From Oryzisolibacter sp. LB2S (lineage in GTDB: Bacteria; Pseudomonadota; Gammaproteobacteria; Burkholderiales; Burkholderiaceae_C): DNA of 64,000 bases. The stretch covers positions 2,446,494 to 2,510,493 of the forward strand of contig NZ_CP160388.1 in assembly GCF_040732315.1 (NCBI RefSeq), read 5' to 3'. Below the pieces are notes generated by a model that saw only the letters and a program-made list of their open reading frames with translations, was not told the origin of the DNA and ran no database searches. Shown piece by piece: positions 43,381 to 52,546 of the stretch. A program made the position numbers and the translations under genes. Positions within the stretch are counted from its first letter, which is position 1. Each line of letters opens with the position of its first letter.

Positions 43381-44301
43381 ATGACTCAGACACTTTGCCC
43401 ATATGCCCTGACGCCGCTCGCATCGGGAGAAAGCAACGACGAGCACATACTTCCCGTGGCTCTGGGGGCTCCCGCCAGCTTCACGGTTCGCGCGCTAGCC
43501 GCTGAAAACAGTCGGATGAATGACCTCATCGACGAGCCGACAGTCAACGATCCGATGGTTCGTTTTTTGGCTATGTCTCAGGGAGTGGTCTCCCGGTCTG
43601 GCAACGTCAAAGCAGCCGTGAATGGAACTGTCCACGGTAGCGGCGAGGATGTGAGAGCTACGTTCTCGCAGAACGGTCTGGATCTGAAGTTCCATCAGCC
43701 AGTGGACACCGACAGCGAGGGGCGAGTGATCGGTGTTCGCGGCTTTGGTGATGCAGCCCGACAGATGGCGAACCAAATTGCAGCGAACTACGCAAAGAAG
43801 GGCATCGCCGTCGAACTTGGGGCAGAAACAAGCCAGGGACAGCCTCAACTGAACATGCGGCTGGTCGCCGACATGCTCATGATCCGGCGGCAACTGTTCA
43901 AAATCGCCTATCTCACGACAGTGAAAATCTTCGGTGACGAGGCAATCACAGGGCCAAGTGGTCAGCAGCTACGGGCTGCGATGATGGCCGAGAGTGATGA
44001 GGCTCTGGCTCGCACCAAGATTGCCGGCGCCGCGTTCCAGCCGCTACCGCCCGGGTTTGCTCGTTCTGCAAGACACGCTGAACATGCCATCACCTGTGCC
44101 GTCATGCCCAGCGTTGGTGTGGTGACTTCCGTTGATCTGTTCGGGTGCTTCACCCTATTTGCGGTGACACCTGCGGTTGGAATCTTTGCCGATGAAGGAA
44201 CGGGCGAGGTAATCACGATTGACGCCTCCAGCTCGAAGCTCATGAGCCACCCATACCTGGAGGCGCTGCCAGGGCTGGTGGCAGCCTCCTTCCGGGGCTG
44301 A
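43381..44301 (+). CDS. HNH-endonuclease-like protein with degenerate zinc ligands, cargo gene
   Basis: A 306-residue protein that I cannot match to a named family with certainty. The N-terminus (LCPYALTPLASGESNDEHIL, then PVALGAPASFTVRALAAENS, RMNDLIDEPT) follows the HNH_5 pattern C-x2-C...S-x-EHI-x-P-x-ALG...C-x2-CN-x-x-x-x-LID, but three of four zinc cysteines are replaced. The C-terminal half has hydrophobic strands such as VTSVDLFGCFTLFAVTPAVG. It is an isolated plus-strand gene between repeat copy 2 and parB, less GC-rich than its surroundings, so probably acquired cargo. Confidence 0.6.
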   Translation: MTQTLCPYALTPLASGESNDEHILPVALGAPASFTVRALAAENSRMNDLIDEPTVNDPMVRFLAMSQGVVSRSGNVKAAVNGTVHGSGEDVRATFSQNGLDLKFHQPVDTDSEGRVIGVRGFGDAARQMANQIAANYAKKGIAVELGAETSQGQPQLNMRLVADMLMIRRQLFKIAYLTTVKIFGDEAITGPSGQQLRAAMMAESDEALARTKIAGAAFQPLPPGFARSARHAEHAITCAVMPSVGVVTSVDLFGCFTLFAVTPAVGIFADEGTGEVITIDASSSKLMSHPYLEALPGLVAASFRG

Positions 44302-44489
44302 CACCTCTAACGCCGCCGCCTGAGCTACAGCGAAGGCGGCGGCGTTCTGGTTCGGCTGTTGGCCTTGAACACCGGGCGCGGCCACTGCCGCGCCCGGATT
44401 TTGCTGTTCACCGCGCCCAGGGCGGAACCGGCCTGGGCGCGGTGCTGGTCGGGTCATTCCTTCGTCTCGATGAGCCGCCACACAACGCA

Positions 44490-44517
44490 AAGCGCCCCGG
44501 TCGAGGCCGGGGCGCTT
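44490..44517 (-). terminator. Terminator-like hairpin after parB
   Basis: AAGCGCCCCGG (44490-44500) and CCGGGGCGCTT (44507-44517) form an 11-bp stem 14 bases beyond the parB stop. Read on the minus strand it is followed by TGCGTTG, only a weak T-rich tail. Confidence 0.6.
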
Positions 44518-44531
44518 GCTGTCGGCGCGGG

Positions 44532-45328
44532 TCAAGCGGCCAGCGCCAAGGCGGTTTCATCCGCCATTGCCTCGGCATCCTTCGGGGCATCCTGCGCCTG
44601 CGCTTCCTCCGGCACAGCTTCCGGGCCTTCGGCCTTGAAGATGGCAGGCATCCAGCCGGTGCCATCGGCCAGCCGCTCGGCTTCGCTGGCAATATCGGCC
44701 TTCTTCAGTTTCGCCAGCCGGTTGATGGAGTCCGGCGCGTACTCGCCCACGGCTTGCAGAATCACGGCCTTGGGAACGTGCTTGAAGTAGCCTTCTGCGG
44801 TCGGCTGCCACCATGCAGCCATATCGAGGCCCACGGCCTGCGCCAGTTCCGCGCCGGGTTGGTGCGGCGTGGCGCGGGGCATCACCACGTCCACCGTGGA
44901 GGCCACGCACACGGCCAGCAGCTTGACGAGTTCGTCTTGCGACTTCGCCAGCAGCGCGGCGAACAGTTCGGTGCTGTCCTGCGGCAAGGCTTCGCCCGCC
45001 ACCTGTTGCAACTCGCGCAGCGCCACGGCAGCAGGCGATTCCGGCCAGTCCGGGGCCATGCCTTCCAGCCGGTCTTGCACTTTCAGGCTCACGCCCAGCG
45101 GCAACGCATCATGACGGGGGCCGTAGTGGCTTTCCTGCAAGACGGTCTGCACCATGCCATGCACCAGCGCGGCCAGCGCCACTTGCGGATGCCGGGCGAC
45201 TTCGATTTGCAGCGCGGCGGTACGGTGGGCGCTCAACCGCTGCGCCAGCCGGTCGGACATGGCGGCGGTCTTGGGCTGCCCCTCGCTGTCTCCGTCTTCG
45301 CCTTCGTCGTCGCTCTCGGCATCCTCAC
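44532..45328 (-). pseudogene. parB: ParB-family protein, C-terminal remnant
   Basis: About 265 codons of the C-terminal part of the Tn4371-type ParB: acidic EDAESDDEGEDGDSEGQ, then MSDRLAQRLSAHRTAALQIE, LAALVHGMVQTVLQ and the end KKADIASEAERLADGTGWMP. It joins directly to the left end of IS21, so no native start remains. Together with 47830-48226 it makes about 400 codons against roughly 650-700 in intact relatives as I recall; the central helix-turn-helix part is absent from both pieces. Confidence 0.8.
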
Positions 45329-45401
45329 TGTTGATTTCCATGCAAAGCTGACCCACCATTTCCATCGAATCTTGACCCACCCTGGTTCGTGAGCTTCACG
45401 C

Positions 45402-46205
45402 TCACGTTGTGGATAAGTTCTTGGCCGCCTTCTCCTTTCTGGTGGTCTGTGGTGATTGCTGTGCGGAGCTGTTCTTGAACCTGTAGCTGTCGTTGCCGGT
45501 TTCCAGAATATGGCAGTGATGCGTGAGCCGGTCCAGCAGCGCCGTGGTCATCTTGGCATCTCCGAACACATTGGCCCACTCGCTAAAGCTCAGGTTGGTG
45601 GTGATCACGACGCTCGTGCGCTCGTACAGCTTGGACAGCAGGTGGAACAGCAAAGCTCCTCCTGACGTACTGAACGGCAGGTAGCCCAGCTCATCCAGGA
45701 TCACCAGGTCAGCATAGGCCAGGCGGTGCGCGATCTGCCCCGGCTTGCCCTGGGCCTTCTCCTCTTCCAGTGCATTGACCAGCTCCACCGTGGAGAAGAA
45801 CCGCACCCTGCGGTGATGGTGCTCAATGGCTTGCACCCCGAGGGCCGTGGCAATGTGGGTCTTGCCCGTACCCGGTCCACCCACCAGCACCACGTTGTTG
45901 GCGTTCTCCAAGAATTCGCAGCGGTGCAACTGGCGTACCAGTGCCTCGTTAACCTCGCTGTGGCTGAAGTCAAAGCCCGCTAGGTCCCGGTATGCAGGGA
46001 ACCTGGCCACCTTGATCTGGTAGGCCACCGAGCGCACTTCGCGCTCGGCGGTCTCGGCTTTGAGCAGTTGGGACAGGATGGGCTGTGCGGCGTCGAAGGC
46101 CGGTGCACCTTGCTCGGCCAGCTCCGCAACCGCCTGGGCCATGCCGTGCATCTTGAGCTCGCGCAGCATGATCACGATAGAAGCGATGGCAGGGTCATGA
46201 CGCAT
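45402..46205 (-). CDS. istB: IS21 helper ATPase IstB
   Basis: A 267-residue AAA+ protein related to DnaC that loads the transposase on target DNA. It has Walker [16 protein letters not shown], Walker [14 protein letters not shown], and [20 protein letters not shown], all standard IstB boxes. The start overlaps the end of istA, indicating coupling. Confidence 0.96.
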   Translation of the reverse strand: MRHDPAIASIVIMLRELKMHGMAQAVAELAEQGAPAFDAAQPILSQLLKAETAEREVRSVAYQIKVARFPAYRDLAGFDFSHSEVNEALVRQLHRCEFLENANNVVLVGGPGTGKTHIATALGVQAIEHHHRRVRFFSTVELVNALEEEKAQGKPGQIAHRLAYADLVILDELGYLPFSTSGGALLFHLLSKLYERTSVVITTNLSFSEWANVFGDAKMTTALLDRLTHHCHILETGNDSYRFKNSSAQQSPQTTRKEKAAKNLSTT

Positions 46206-47745
46206 AGCGCACCTCCCTCAATTGGTCGTAACGACGCACATTGGCTTGGGGTTCCACCGCCAGCTTGAGGGCCTGCGGCGATGTGACCGGTGCTGGAGCG
46301 GGCTTGCCGTCCAGCAAGCGGTGCAGCACGTTCAGGATGTGCGTCTTGCTGGCAGCCCCTGACTCCAGTGCCAACTCCACTGCAGCGAGCACAGCCTGTT
46401 CATCGTGGTGCAGCACGAGAGCCAGTACCTCCACCATCTCCCGGTCGCCGCCGGGTTGCTTGAGCAAGGTGGCCTGCAGTCGCTTGAAGGCCGCTGGTAG
46501 CTCCAGGAATGGGGCGCCGTTGCGCAAAGCTCCTGGTTTGCGCTGCAGCACCGCCAGGTAGTGGCGCCAGTCATAGACGGTCTGCCCAGCGCCATGGTGG
46601 TTGCGCTCGATCAGGCGCTGGTGTTCACAGATGATCTGGCCTTCGGCAGCGACCACCAGGCGATCGGCATAGACCCGCAGGCTCACCGGTCGATTGGCAT
46701 ACGGCGCCGGCACGCTGTAGCGATTGCGCTCGAAGTGGACCAAGCAGGTGGGTGAGACGCGCTTGGTGTGCTCCACAAAGCCATCGAAGGGCCGGGGCAT
46801 CGGCATCAAGGTTGCCTTCTCTTGAGCCCAGACATCCGCGACGGTGCCCGGCAGCTTGCCGTGCTCGATCTCGTGCCACAGCGCCACGCAGCGCTCTTCA
46901 AGCCAGGCATTGAGATCGGACAGGCTTAGGAATGGCGGCACCACCTGCCACAGGCGATGGCGGGCATCGCGCACGTTCTTCTCCACTTGGCCCTTCTCCC
47001 AGCCCGACGCCGGATTGCAGAACTCGGCCTCGAACAGGAAGTGGCTGACCATGGCCGCAAAGCGCGCATTGACGTCGCGCTCTTTGCCACGGCGCACCCG
47101 GTCTACAGCGGTGCGCATGTTGTCGTAGATGCCTCGACGGGGCACGCCACCCAGGACTACGAATGCATGGTTGTGGGCATCGAACAGCATCTCGTGCGTC
47201 TGCAGGGGGTAGGCGCGCAGGTAGAACGCTCGGCTGTGGCTGAGCTTGAAGTGGGCTACCTGCAGCTTGGTGCGCACGCCAGCGAGAACAGCCCAGTCCT
47301 CGCTCCAGTCGAACTGGAAGGCCTCACCCGGGCCGAAGGTCAGGGGAACGAAGGTGCCGCGGCCAGTGGTCTGCTGGGCCACAAGGCGCTGCTCGTGCCA
47401 GAGGCGGGCGAAGGCCGCCACACGGTTGTAGGAGCCGCCATAACCGAGCGCCTGCAGATCCAGGTACATCTGCTTGATGGTGCGCCGCTGCTTGCGGGAT
47501 CGGCCAGCTTCCGTCTTGAGCCAGCCGGCGAGCTTCAAGGCGAAGGGATCTAGCTTGGATGGACTGACCCGCTTGGCATAGTGCGGCTCGGCCTCGCCTG
47601 CGCGCAGGTACTTGCGGATGGTGTTGCGCGAGAGGCCCGTGCGGCGGGCGATCTCCCTGATGGACAGCTGCTCTCGCAGGGCCCAGCGCCTGATGACACT
47701 CAGTGTTGCCACGTCTATCACTCCTGGTCTCCTGCTGCTCAACAA
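46195..47745 (-). CDS. istA: IS21 transposase IstA
   Basis: A 516-residue DDE transposase. An N-terminal helix-turn-helix ([35 protein letters not shown]) precedes an rve-type core with [12 protein letters not shown] (first Asp), [20 protein letters not shown] (second Asp) and [20 protein letters not shown] (Glu). It is complete and probably functional. Confidence 0.95.
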   Translation of the reverse strand: MLSSRRPGVIDVATLSVIRRWALREQLSIREIARRTGLSRNTIRKYLRAGEAEPHYAKRVSPSKLDPFALKLAGWLKTEAGRSRKQRRTIKQMYLDLQALGYGGSYNRVAAFARLWHEQRLVAQQTTGRGTFVPLTFGPGEAFQFDWSEDWAVLAGVRTKLQVAHFKLSHSRAFYLRAYPLQTHEMLFDAHNHAFVVLGGVPRRGIYDNMRTAVDRVRRGKERDVNARFAAMVSHFLFEAEFCNPASGWEKGQVEKNVRDARHRLWQVVPPFLSLSDLNAWLEERCVALWHEIEHGKLPGTVADVWAQEKATLMPMPRPFDGFVEHTKRVSPTCLVHFERNRYSVPAPYANRPVSLRVYADRLVVAAEGQIICEHQRLIERNHHGAGQTVYDWRHYLAVLQRKPGALRNGAPFLELPAAFKRLQATLLKQPGGDREMVEVLALVLHHDEQAVLAAVELALESGAASKTHILNVLHRLLDGKPAPAPVTSPQALKLAVEPQANVRRYDQLREVRYAS

Positions 47746-47829
47746 AGCAGCAGGTTAGGGTTAGTACGTGGGTCAGGTTTGGATGGAAATCCTGGGGGTT
47801 AGTGGGTCACTTCTGCGTGGAAATCAACA

Positions 47830-48226
47830 GCATGGCTTCGCGCTGCACGTTCTCGGTGAGGCTGGCGGTGCGGGCCGTACCGTCGGCCACTTGCAAGCAA
47901 GGCACCTCCCAATCCTTGGCGATGCGGTGCTTTTTCGCCAGCAGCTTCAAAGCTGCGAGGCGTCGGCCACCGGCCACGACTTCGTAATGCTCGCCATCGC
48001 TGGCGGGGATGACGATCAGGTTTTGCAGCAGGCCCACGCGCTGGATGGATGCGGCCAGCTCGGGGATGGACATGCGCGAGGTCTTGCGCACGTTGCGGCC
48101 CGTGGGGCGCAGCACCAGCCGCGACAGCGGAACCAGAATCAGGTTCTTGGTCGGGTCGGCAGCTTCCAGCGGGATTGCGGCGGCGGCATTGACGGCGCGG
48201 GCTTCGGTGTAGGTGATGGCGTTCAT
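47830..48226 (-). pseudogene. parB: ParB-family protein, N-terminal remnant
   Basis: 132 codons of a ParB/RepB/Spo0J-type protein: MNAITYTEARAVNAAAAIPL, then PLSRLVLRPTGRNVRKTSRM, IPELAASIQRVGLLQNLIVI and the CTP-binding-type GGRRLAALK and SLTENVQREAM. The next native residues should enter the helix-turn-helix region, but IS21 begins there and adds a short foreign tail. With this break, ParA (37719-38357) lacks an intact ICE-encoded ParB. Confidence 0.85.
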
Positions 48227-48291
48227 GGTGGTTCTCCAATCGAGTGAAACAAGGGAATGGAGGGGAAACCGCCCCTCCTGCGGGGGACGGG

Positions 48292-49119
48292 TCAGGCTTT
48301 CAACTGGCGCAGGCCATCGGCCAGCATCCAGAGGGCGCGATTGAGGCGCACATCGGAATCAATGCCTTGCACGGGGCGGGTTTGCTGGCGACGTCCGTTG
48401 GAGCTGCGCCCGGACAGGCCGCCCTTGGTCAAGTTCTCCTGCGTGCGGTTGAACACGCTCCACAGGTCGGGGCGGCGGTCTTCAAACCGGCGCGGCATCA
48501 GAATCTGGCTTTCGGTGATGGGCGCGGGCTTGTTCGGGTCGTCGTACTTGAGGGCCAGCGCGGCGCGGGCAAACACCTCGGCCTCGCCTTCGTCCAGCGT
48601 GATGGCGCGCATGGCATCGCGGGAATCGCGCACACGGTCGAAACCGCGCAGCACCTCAAAAGCGCCTTCGATGACTTGGCCCGCCACGTCGCCTTTGTGG
48701 GGGACGCGCACATCGGCCACGGTGTCGCCGCAGACAAGGCCATTGCTACAAACAAATCTGAATTGGCCCGCCAGCATCTGGTAACTGCTGGTGCCATCGT
48801 GCGAGTTCAGCAGGATGATTTCGTTGGCTTCCGCGCCGTTGATCTGGCTGGCATGGCGCAGGCGCAGCATGTGTTTCGTGTGCTCGCGCTTGCCTTCATC
48901 GCGCACACGGGTTTGCGTCACCATGAAGGGCTGAAACCCTTCCTTGCGAAGCTCGGTCAACACTGCCGCCGTGGGGATATAGGCGTACCGCTGCGAACGG
49001 CTCTCATGCGGGGCATCCGCAAAGATGGACGGCGCTACACGGTGAATCTGGTCATCCGACAGGGGATAGTCGGAACGCAGCGCGGGGGAATGGGAAGCGA
49101 AACGGGAAGCGAGTTGCAT
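48292..49119 (-). CDS. DUF932 family protein
   Basis: A 275-residue protein from 49119 (MQLASRFASHSPALRSDYPL) with the DUF932 features VLTELRKEGFQPFMVTQTRV, HTKHMLRLRH, EIILLNSHDGTSSYQMLAGQ and FRFVCSNGLVCGD. It is widespread on ICEs and plasmids, function unknown (phage/plasmid-like protein). It lies 65 bases upstream of parB. A small GGAGGGG/CCCCTCC hairpin after its stop may end the transcript. Confidence 0.9.
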   Translation of the reverse strand: MQLASRFASHSPALRSDYPLSDDQIHRVAPSIFADAPHESRSQRYAYIPTAAVLTELRKEGFQPFMVTQTRVRDEGKREHTKHMLRLRHASQINGAEANEIILLNSHDGTSSYQMLAGQFRFVCSNGLVCGDTVADVRVPHKGDVAGQVIEGAFEVLRGFDRVRDSRDAMRAITLDEGEAEVFARAALALKYDDPNKPAPITESQILMPRRFEDRRPDLWSVFNRTQENLTKGGLSGRSSNGRRQQTRPVQGIDSDVRLNRALWMLADGLRQLKA

Positions 49120-49454
49120 GGTCTTTCTCCTGACAAAAAGAGGTTTGCTGTTCACGCACACCGGATTCCAAGATTCGGAGCCCAGCCTTTGTGGCTGTTC
49201 GGTGCGGTCGGCACGAGGAACCCGGTTGGCCCTGTTGCCACCGTCTTTCCTGAGTTCATCGCCCGCGACGGTCAGGAGCGCGCGGACGGGGGCCGTCAAG
49301 GAGAAAAGCGCAGGGTTGGTGCGGCCCGCAGGCGCAGCCGAGGACACGGCCCTGCGCGCCTTGATGGCACACGGGAGCGGGCTACAGTCGCGGACAAGGT
49401 GATGAAGTCAGGGGAGACGGCTGGACAAGGCAACAGGCACCTTCCACGCCGACC

Positions 49455-49580
49455 GCACGGCAAGCGAAGCGCGCAGGCCCGGATCTGGAAGCCGGGCCGG
49501 AGGCGTCAGCCGAGCGGAGCGAGGGAACGATGGAAGCCCGACAGGGGCGAGACGCCGCAGGCGGCTCGATGCGCAGCACG
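49455..49580 (-). repeat. GC-rich structured repeat, copy 4 (partial)
   Basis: Starts CGGCAAGCGAAGCGCGCAG as in copies 1 and 2, but the next stem is GGCCCGG-loop-CCGGGCC instead of GCGCC-GCA-GGCGC. GGAGGCGTCAG follows, and GACGCCGCAGGCGGC ends the copy. The frame of conserved blocks with a different but paired stem is the main evidence for a folded RNA. It lies upstream of DUF932. Confidence 0.55.
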
Positions 49581-49689
49581 ACAGCGCGACCGGCCATCTC
49601 CCAGGTGGCCGGGGACGCCCAGACTTCAAATCCGAATGGACAACAGGGTCAGGACGAGCGCACGCAAGGCATCGTGGATCTGCTGCGGA

Positions 49690-49838
49690 TGCTGTCTGGC
49701 CGATCCGGCGCAGCCGGGTCGGCGGTGTTCAGGGGCGCCAAGCCTGTGCGGCGGGGATAGCCCGCAGGGCTTTCCCCTGGAGGCAAGCGAAGTGCGCAGC
49801 GCCACAGGCGCGAAGGTATCGACGCCGGGCGCAGCAAA
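49690..49838 (-). repeat. GC-rich structured repeat, copy 3 (first half)
   Basis: Matches the first 140 or so bases of copies 1 and 2: CTGGCCGATCCGGCGCAGCC, AGGGGCGCCAAGC, GCGGGGATAGCCCGCAGGGC and GGAGGCAAGCGAAGTGCGCA, with the GCGCC-ACA-GGCGC stem. It lacks the second half. It lies between the zinc-ribbon gene and DUF932; the rest of 49120-49892 has no gene. Confidence 0.65.
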
Positions 49839-49874
49839 AAGAAAGGTGCGCCGCCCCCGCAGGGACGACGCACC
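49836..49874 (-). terminator. Rho-independent terminator of the zinc-ribbon gene
   Basis: On the minus strand, GGTGCG at 49874-49869 and CGCACC at 49850-49845 close a stem with further inner G-C pairs, followed by TTTCTTTTTG. It begins 19 bases beyond the stop at 49893. Confidence 0.75.
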
Positions 49875-49892
49875 GAAGGCAGCGCGGCGCGA

Positions 49893-50285
49893 TCAGCTCG
49901 CCGCCGGCGCCGTCATCGACTGCAACTGGTCGATCACGCCAGGCTCTACGAACACGCAAGCCTGCCTGTCCTCGATCGGCACGTTGAACACCTGGGCGAA
50001 CACCGTGCGCCGCAGGTGCGCCAGCCGACCCGTGCGATACGCCTGCTCGGGCTTCATGCGCCCGCCAGCCTGCGAGCCGCTGCGCTGCGGATCGCATTCG
50101 ACCAGCGCGACAAAGCCGTCATCGGACAGCTTCTGATGCTCGGGGCACAGGCCCCAGCCTGTCGCCGTGTGACGCTCCATGCTTGCGCGCAGGCGCTTGT
50201 CCAGCAGGATCGCGCCGGTATCGAACGCCGTGCCGCAGACCAGGCAAACGTGCTGTTCGAGGGAAACGTGTGATTTGTCATTCAT
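49893..50285 (-). CDS. Small zinc-ribbon protein, conserved in ICEs
   Basis: A 130-residue protein starting MNDKSHVSLEQHVCLVCGTA. CLVCG near residues 14-18 and LCPEHQ near 46-51 could bind zinc. The rest is FVALVECDPQRSGSQAGGRM and AYRTGRLAHLRRTVFAQVFN. I do not know a function; similar small proteins sit in this region of related ICEs. It ends at a good terminator and starts 464 bases from the ABC-type gene, across a gap that holds repeat copy 5. Confidence 0.75.
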   Translation of the reverse strand: MNDKSHVSLEQHVCLVCGTAFDTGAILLDKRLRASMERHTATGWGLCPEHQKLSDDGFVALVECDPQRSGSQAGGRMKPEQAYRTGRLAHLRRTVFAQVFNVPIEDRQACVFVEPGVIDQLQSMTAPAAS

Positions 50286-50481
50286 GACTGCTCTCCGGTT
50301 GCAAGGGCGGAATTGCCCGGAACCGTCGAAGTCACGGCGCAGCGCAGCAGTCAGGGGGCGCAGCCGGCCGCCAGGACGCAAGCGCGCACCAGCGCGCGCC
50401 GCCCTTGACGGCAAGACCGCCGTGATACGGTGAAGGGACACAGCAAGACCGCCCCCTCACCACTACCTCTGCACACGGGGT

Positions 50482-50611
50482 TTGCGGCAAGCGGAGCGCG
50501 CAGGCCCTCACTGGCCGGAGGCGTCAGGGATCAAAGCCGAATGGCCGCGACTCGGAACGAGGCGCGGGGCGCAGCCCGCGAGCCCGACGGCGGTACGCCG
50601 GGACGCTCGGA
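50482..50611 (-). repeat. GC-rich structured repeat, copy 5 (second half)
   Basis: GCGGCAAGCGGAGCGCGCAG, then stem GGCC-CTCACT-GGCC, GGAGGCGTCAGGGAT, AAAGCCGAATGGCCG, GCGCGGGGCGCAGCCCGCG and the last hairpin GGCG-GTA-CGCC. It corresponds to the second half of copies 1 and 2, with both variable stems changed and still paired. It lies about 200 bases upstream of the zinc-ribbon gene start. Confidence 0.6.
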
Positions 50612-50642
50612 TGCTTATAGAGGGAAGATTTTCTGTATCTGA

Positions 50643-50667
50643 ATTGTCGTACCAGTGATACGACAAT
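50643..50667. repeat. 9-bp perfect inverted repeat downstream of the ABC-3C operon
   Basis: ATTGTCGTA and TACGACAAT with a 7-base spacer (CCAGTGA). It lies 83 bases past the end of the ABC ATPase gene, at the switch from GC-rich backbone to AT-richer cargo. It may mark the cargo boundary, an operator or a transcript end. Confidence 0.4.
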
Positions 50668-50749
50668 CGACCTGCTTAACGCGCACAAGCCATCACATTG
50701 AATGCTAGAAGGATGGCTTGACTGATCGCGTGAACCAATGAGGATTGAG

Positions 50750-52546
50750 TTACCACCCTCTCATCTTGAAAATTCGACCGTGATCCCCCTCATCGTGCAG
50801 CGTGACGACGATTTCACTTGCTGTAAAAACAGGGGCATCATCTTCTGCTCGTACTGGCAAATCGGAGTCAATCAACGTGATGACCGGCTGCAACCCTAAA
50901 TCTGCATAGCGACGTACAACCGTCAGCAAGTTCTCTTTCTTTCGGTCGTCCAGCGACTCCAACACTCCGTCGTGATAGACAAAACGCGGAAACTTCTCGC
51001 CCAGGTGCGCTCGCAGCACGGCCATATCGAAGGCAACGCACAGCAGCTTGCGGTATGTATGCCCCAGGTCAGCACTGGTGGCGTTACCTGATCCATCGAG
51101 AATTTCCGCTTTGAAGTCCAGATGACCTACCTGGTTGATCGCCACGCTCAACAGCGCCTTGCGATCAATGACTTCCTCAACAATCTCGCTGAAGAAAACG
51201 CGAATCGTGGAGAACAGGCTTGCCTGATCGGAGTTCTGCTTGTCCACGTCGGCTTCAATCCGTGCCTGCAAATGGTCACGCTCTTCCGTCAAGGATCGAA
51301 TCTCTGTACGCAACTCCTGGAGGCGATGCAAATGGCCTTTCTGATGCTCCAACGATGTGATGTCCGCGCGTAATGTCACCATCTCATCCGAGAGCTGCTT
51401 GTACTTGGTGAAAACATCCGTCCCGCTCAGAAAGGAGAGCATTTCCGAACGCTTTTTCCCTAGCACATTCAGCTCTGCACTCACCCGCTTCAACTCTCCT
51501 TCGATTTCCGCAAATTCTTCCTGGAGGTAGCCGCGGCGCTCATCCGTGATAGCCCGATTGAAAGCGATCAACTGCTGGAAATCCTTCTTGATCTGCCCTT
51601 GGAACAACACGCCAGCTTCGCCAAACAACCTCTGCGCCTCATCGGGACTGAAAAGAATTTGATCTTCCTGCAACGATGCCTGCACCTTCTTCCTATTTTG
51701 ACTCAAGGAATAGCGTTCCGAATTCAGCGCCGCGATTCGCTCATCGACTTCATCAACCACCTTCTTGGTGCGATCCTTGTCTTGGGCACGAAAATCGAAA
51801 GCATCCAGCAGCACTTGCTTCTTCTCTGCGTCCTTTTGCTTAAGCAGAAGAATGCCTTCAATTTTGCTGATGTCCTCGACCGAACCTCCTAGTTCATTTT
51901 TAATGGTTTGCGCTGTCTCCTGTTTTTTGGCAAGTTCGTGCTCTTTCGCATAGTGGTCAGCGATGAGCTTGGCGTCAAAGCCCAGAAGATGTGCAAGAAA
52001 TGGCTTCCAGTCAGCATGTTTGGAGGCGAACTTGCGAAGTTGGAAAACCTCACGAAAATCCTCTTGCGACCGAAGCAGGTAACCAAGCGCCTTGCGGTAA
52101 GACCACGGTTTGAGAGCACGCCAGTCGAGCAGGCCGTCAAGCAGTTCGCGTGCACGTTCAAAAGGAACGTCCCGATGCCCCCATTCCGCGAGCGCCAACG
52201 CCGACAAATCTTGGTGGCCTGCTTCATGCTGCTTGAAGGCGATCTTGGTTGCGTCCTCTACGCTGCGTCGGATCGTGATGAAAGAACCATCCTCCAGTTC
52301 AATTTCAAGGAAAAAGACGAAATCCTTGAACAAGTCAAAATGCTTGAAAAGGAAGAACTTAGGGTCTTTGCCAGCCAGGAAGCCGAAGTCCAAAAGACGC
52401 CCCAGCGTGGTCTTCCCAAGATTGTGGGTGTCCTTGTTTCGATTCTCCGGCAGTCGGATTTCAGCCATGACGACATTCAGCCCAGGAGCAAAGTCCACGG
52501 GCTCGAACACATCCGGCTTGTTGGAATAGAGTTTAGATAGCTTCAT
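50750..52546 (-). CDS. SMC-like ABC ATPase with DUF2326, ABC-three-component system
   Basis: A 598-residue SMC/RecN-like ATPase starting MKLSKLYSNKPDVFEPVDFA. Walker A is atypical, NKDTHNLGKTTLGRLLDFG (K45), as in DUF2326 proteins. Long coiled coils occupy about 200-450 (for example KKVVDEVDERIAALNSERYS). The C-terminal half has the Walker B-type FPRFVYHDGVLESLDDRKKE. The start overlaps the middle-component gene by 14 bases; an upstream ATG at 52591 gives a non-conserved leader. It is predicted to sense nucleic acid and gate the effector at 52750. Confidence 0.9.
   Translation of the reverse strand: MKLSKLYSNKPDVFEPVDFAPGLNVVMAEIRLPENRNKDTHNLGKTTLGRLLDFGFLAGKDPKFFLFKHFDLFKDFVFFLEIELEDGSFITIRRSVEDATKIAFKQHEAGHQDLSALALAEWGHRDVPFERARELLDGLLDWRALKPWSYRKALGYLLRSQEDFREVFQLRKFASKHADWKPFLAHLLGFDAKLIADHYAKEHELAKKQETAQTIKNELGGSVEDISKIEGILLLKQKDAEKKQVLLDAFDFRAQDKDRTKKVVDEVDERIAALNSERYSLSQNRKKVQASLQEDQILFSPDEAQRLFGEAGVLFQGQIKKDFQQLIAFNRAITDERRGYLQEEFAEIEGELKRVSAELNVLGKKRSEMLSFLSGTDVFTKYKQLSDEMVTLRADITSLEHQKGHLHRLQELRTEIRSLTEERDHLQARIEADVDKQNSDQASLFSTIRVFFSEIVEEVIDRKALLSVAINQVGHLDFKAEILDGSGNATSADLGHTYRKLLCVAFDMAVLRAHLGEKFPRFVYHDGVLESLDDRKKENLLTVVRRYADLGLQPVITLIDSDLPVRAEDDAPVFTASEIVVTLHDEGDHGRIFKMRGW

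Larger units (their letters stand above)
45329..47829 (-). mobile_element. IS21-family insertion sequence, complete, 2501 bp
   Basis: It has the IS21 gene pair istA-istB with a 10-bp overlap. Terminal repeats: TGTTGATTTCCATGCA at the left, TGTTGATTTCCACGCA at the right (reading inward), each followed by GTGACCCA or CTGACCCA, plus further internal GACCCA repeats as is usual in IS21. No direct duplication is visible at the ends: CATCCTCAC precedes and GCATGGCTT follows. This agrees with loss of flanking DNA. Confidence 0.93.

Noticed and set aside
45329..45390. GACCCA repeats as an independent regulatory array
   Set aside because: They are the multiple terminal repeats normal for IS21 ends and are mirrored at the right end.
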